From: Betaproteobacteria bacterium
Lineage (GTDB): Bacteria > Pseudomonadota > Gammaproteobacteria > Burkholderiales > Usitatibacteraceae
NCBI GenBank assembly: GCA_003105245.1
Contig: PQAI01000152.1
Span: 1,234-7,816, forward strand
Length of the DNA: 6,583 bases
Direction of reading: 5' to 3'
Made by a program: the position numbers and the translations under genes. A model generated the notes under the pieces. That model had not been told where the DNA came from and searched no databases. It worked only from the letters and a program-made list of their open reading frames with translations. Shown piece by piece: positions 5,791-6,583 of the stretch (position 1 is the stretch's first letter; each line of letters starts with the position of its first letter).

Positions 5791-6509
5791 CAGCGGAACA
5801 GGTGGCCGATGCCCTCGGCCACGAGGTCGATGAGGGCGGGGGTCGTTTGCATGGGGGAGATCTCGCGGTTCCATCCCGACTTGCGCGAGGTGTCCTTGTG
5901 CGTCGCGATCAGGGACTCGAAGGCCGCCTCGAGCTCCTGCCGGTTGGGAGAGGTGCGCCTGCGGTCGGCCTCGTTCAGGGCCGCGAGCGCCTTCTCGACC
6001 GCCTCGGCGTCGAGCACCGCGATGGGCGAGCGGCAGTAGCTGCAGGCGGCGTCCCGCGCGAGGTCCACCGTGGCGCCGCAGCCGGAGCAGCGCACCTGCT
6101 TCACGCTGGCCCGCAGGCTCTCGATCTCGAGCTGCGAGAGCGAGCGCACGAACTGCTTCTCGCGCAGGAACTGGAAGAAGGTCGTGAGTCTCCCGTGCCC
6201 GTTGGGGCAGCGGTGGTAGGTGATGCGGTTGGTGCGCTGCAGGTCCTGCGTGAGGACGAGCCTCGCCCGGCAATGCGGGCAGGCCATGCTGTCGGCGAGC
6301 TGGCGGGCGGGCTTGTTGCGGTGCTCGTTGATGAGGCGGAAGAGCTCGATCACGGCGCGCGGCGCGAGCGAGGTGCTCTCGTACTGGTCGAACCAGAAGG
6401 CGTGGCAGTCCCAGCAGGCGTCGATGATCACCTCGCCGTGGGACTGGCGGCCGAAGCTTCGCTTGTCCATCGGCGCCCGGCAGCTCGGGCAGGCTTGGGT
6501 CTTGGGCAT
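5790..6509 (-). CDS. Triple zinc-ribbon protein of unknown function (zf-TFIIB-like)
   Basis: A protein of 239 residues with no signal peptide or membrane segment, so it is probably cytoplasmic. Three zinc ribbons are visible: CPSC (7-10) with CWDC (32-35); CPHC (77-80) with Cys101 and His105 in CPNGH; and CSGC (141-144) with CSYC (156-159). The first unit, with CWDCHAFWFD and the following Glu44, resembles the zf-TFIIB domain (PF13453). Between units 2 and 3 lies FFQFLREKQFVRSL (111-124), and the C-terminal third (165-239) is mostly helical and charged, ending in an amphipathic stretch (ALIDLVAEGIGHLFR). I believe relatives occur as hypothetical proteins in betaproteobacteria; whether it binds nucleic acid or protein is unknown. 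ATG 6509 gives the natural MPKTQACPSC start but has no clear Shine-Dalgarno. It is the first gene of a pair with the META lipoprotein. Confidence 0.85.
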   Translation of the reverse strand: MPKTQACPSCRAPMDKRSFGRQSHGEVIIDACWDCHAFWFDQYESTSLAPRAVIELFRLINEHRNKPARQLADSMACPHCRARLVLTQDLQRTNRITYHRCPNGHGRLTTFFQFLREKQFVRSLSQLEIESLRASVKQVRCSGCGATVDLARDAACSYCRSPIAVLDAEAVEKALAALNEADRRRTSPNRQELEAAFESLIATHKDTSRKSGWNREISPMQTTPALIDLVAEGIGHLFR

Positions 6510-6516
6510 GGGCTGC

Positions 6517-6557
6517 GCACAGGTTACCGGCCGCGCCGGGGCGGGGCAACCCTGTGC
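6517..6557. repeat. Spaced inverted repeat in the divergent intergenic region
   Basis: GCACAGGTT (6517-6525) is mirrored by AACCCTGTGC (6548-6557), its reverse complement with one extra C. The 22 bases between contain a smaller hairpin, CCGGC (6527-6531) and GCCGG (6535-6539). The element sits between the minus-strand zinc-ribbon gene (starting at 6509) and the possible plus-strand gene at 6570, where a shared operator would be expected. There is no T-tract, so it is not an intrinsic terminator. Confidence 0.6.
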
Positions 6558-6563
6558 AATACT
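6558..6563 (+). promoter_or_regulatory. Weak -10 candidate ahead of the gene start at 6570
   Basis: AATACT, preceded by TG at 6555-6556, has four of six consensus matches. It would start transcription almost at ATG 6570, giving a leaderless or nearly leaderless message, which would agree with the missing Shine-Dalgarno. No -35 is visible at normal spacing. Confidence 0.25.
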
Positions 6564-6569
6564 TTCCCC

Positions 6570-6583
6570 ATGTGCAGCCGCTA
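6570..6583 (+). CDS. Possible start of an SRAP (YedK/HMCES-like) gene, cut by the window edge
   Basis: Only ATG TGC AGC CGC TA is visible, reading Met-Cys-Ser-Arg and then TA. Proteins of the SRAP family, which form a protective covalent link to abasic sites in single-stranded DNA through Cys2, begin MCGR[FY] or similar, and an MCSRY opening would fit. Cys2 is exposed after Met removal in that family. Four codons are very little evidence: the match could be chance, or the last codon could be a stop. The divergent position and the lack of any other gene in this strip give slight support. Confidence 0.3.

Noticed and set aside
5773..6549. A 258-codon minus-strand frame overlapping the zinc-ribbon gene
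   Set aside because: It is Arg/Ala/Pro/His-rich with no paired Cys pattern, while the neighbouring frame has three well-formed zinc ribbons.
6510..6583. LexA/SOS box ahead of the possible SRAP gene
   Set aside because: CTGT at 6552-6555 is not followed by ACAG after eight bases, so the consensus is not met.

Overview
The window is a gene-dense, high-GC stretch of bacterial chromosome, most likely from a betaproteobacterium (Burkholderiales, Nitrosomonadales or a Usitatibacter-like lineage). The evidence is the strong G/C third-position bias, a Kup potassium transporter of proteobacterial type, a very short Lys-rich protein beginning MAKPNYAFEKR, and a glycine-zipper protein with a CANCG motif. 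The lineage is inferred from protein style only, since there is no rRNA or other marker. I see no transposase, integrase, tRNA, CRISPR array or phage gene.

Layout. Positions 1-2300 (+) hold a 5'-truncated cation-dependent O-methyltransferase, an atypical SDR-fold NAD(P)-binding protein overlapping it by one base, a 53-residue basic protein that probably starts at TTG 1487, and a TrhA/hemolysin III (PAQR) membrane protein. Positions 2301-4304 (+) hold a good promoter candidate and kup. Positions 4305-5319 (+) hold a membrane-anchored Pro/Ala-rich glycine-zipper protein closed by a strong hairpin terminator. Positions 5327-6509 (-) hold a two-gene unit read towards that terminator: a three-zinc-ribbon protein, then a META/HslJ-like lipoprotein whose Shine-Dalgarno overlaps the upstream stop codon. 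Positions 6510-6583 are a divergent intergenic region with a spaced inverted repeat and, at the very edge, a possible gene start reading MCSR, which would suit an SRAP (YedK/HMCES) protein.

How the genes fit together. Several products concern the envelope: TrhA (membrane homeostasis), Kup (K+ uptake), the glycine-zipper protein and the META lipoprotein. They are separately transcribed or in short operons, and nothing shows that they form one pathway. The O-methyltransferase and SDR protein are translationally coupled and may act on related small molecules.

I did not find a convincing undescribed system. The points most worth following are the zinc-ribbon/META lipoprotein pair, the inverted repeat between the divergent genes at the right edge, the TTG-started basic peptide, and the repeat-bearing linker of the glycine-zipper protein. 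The very long antisense reading frames (up to 943 codons) are judged to be composition artefacts.
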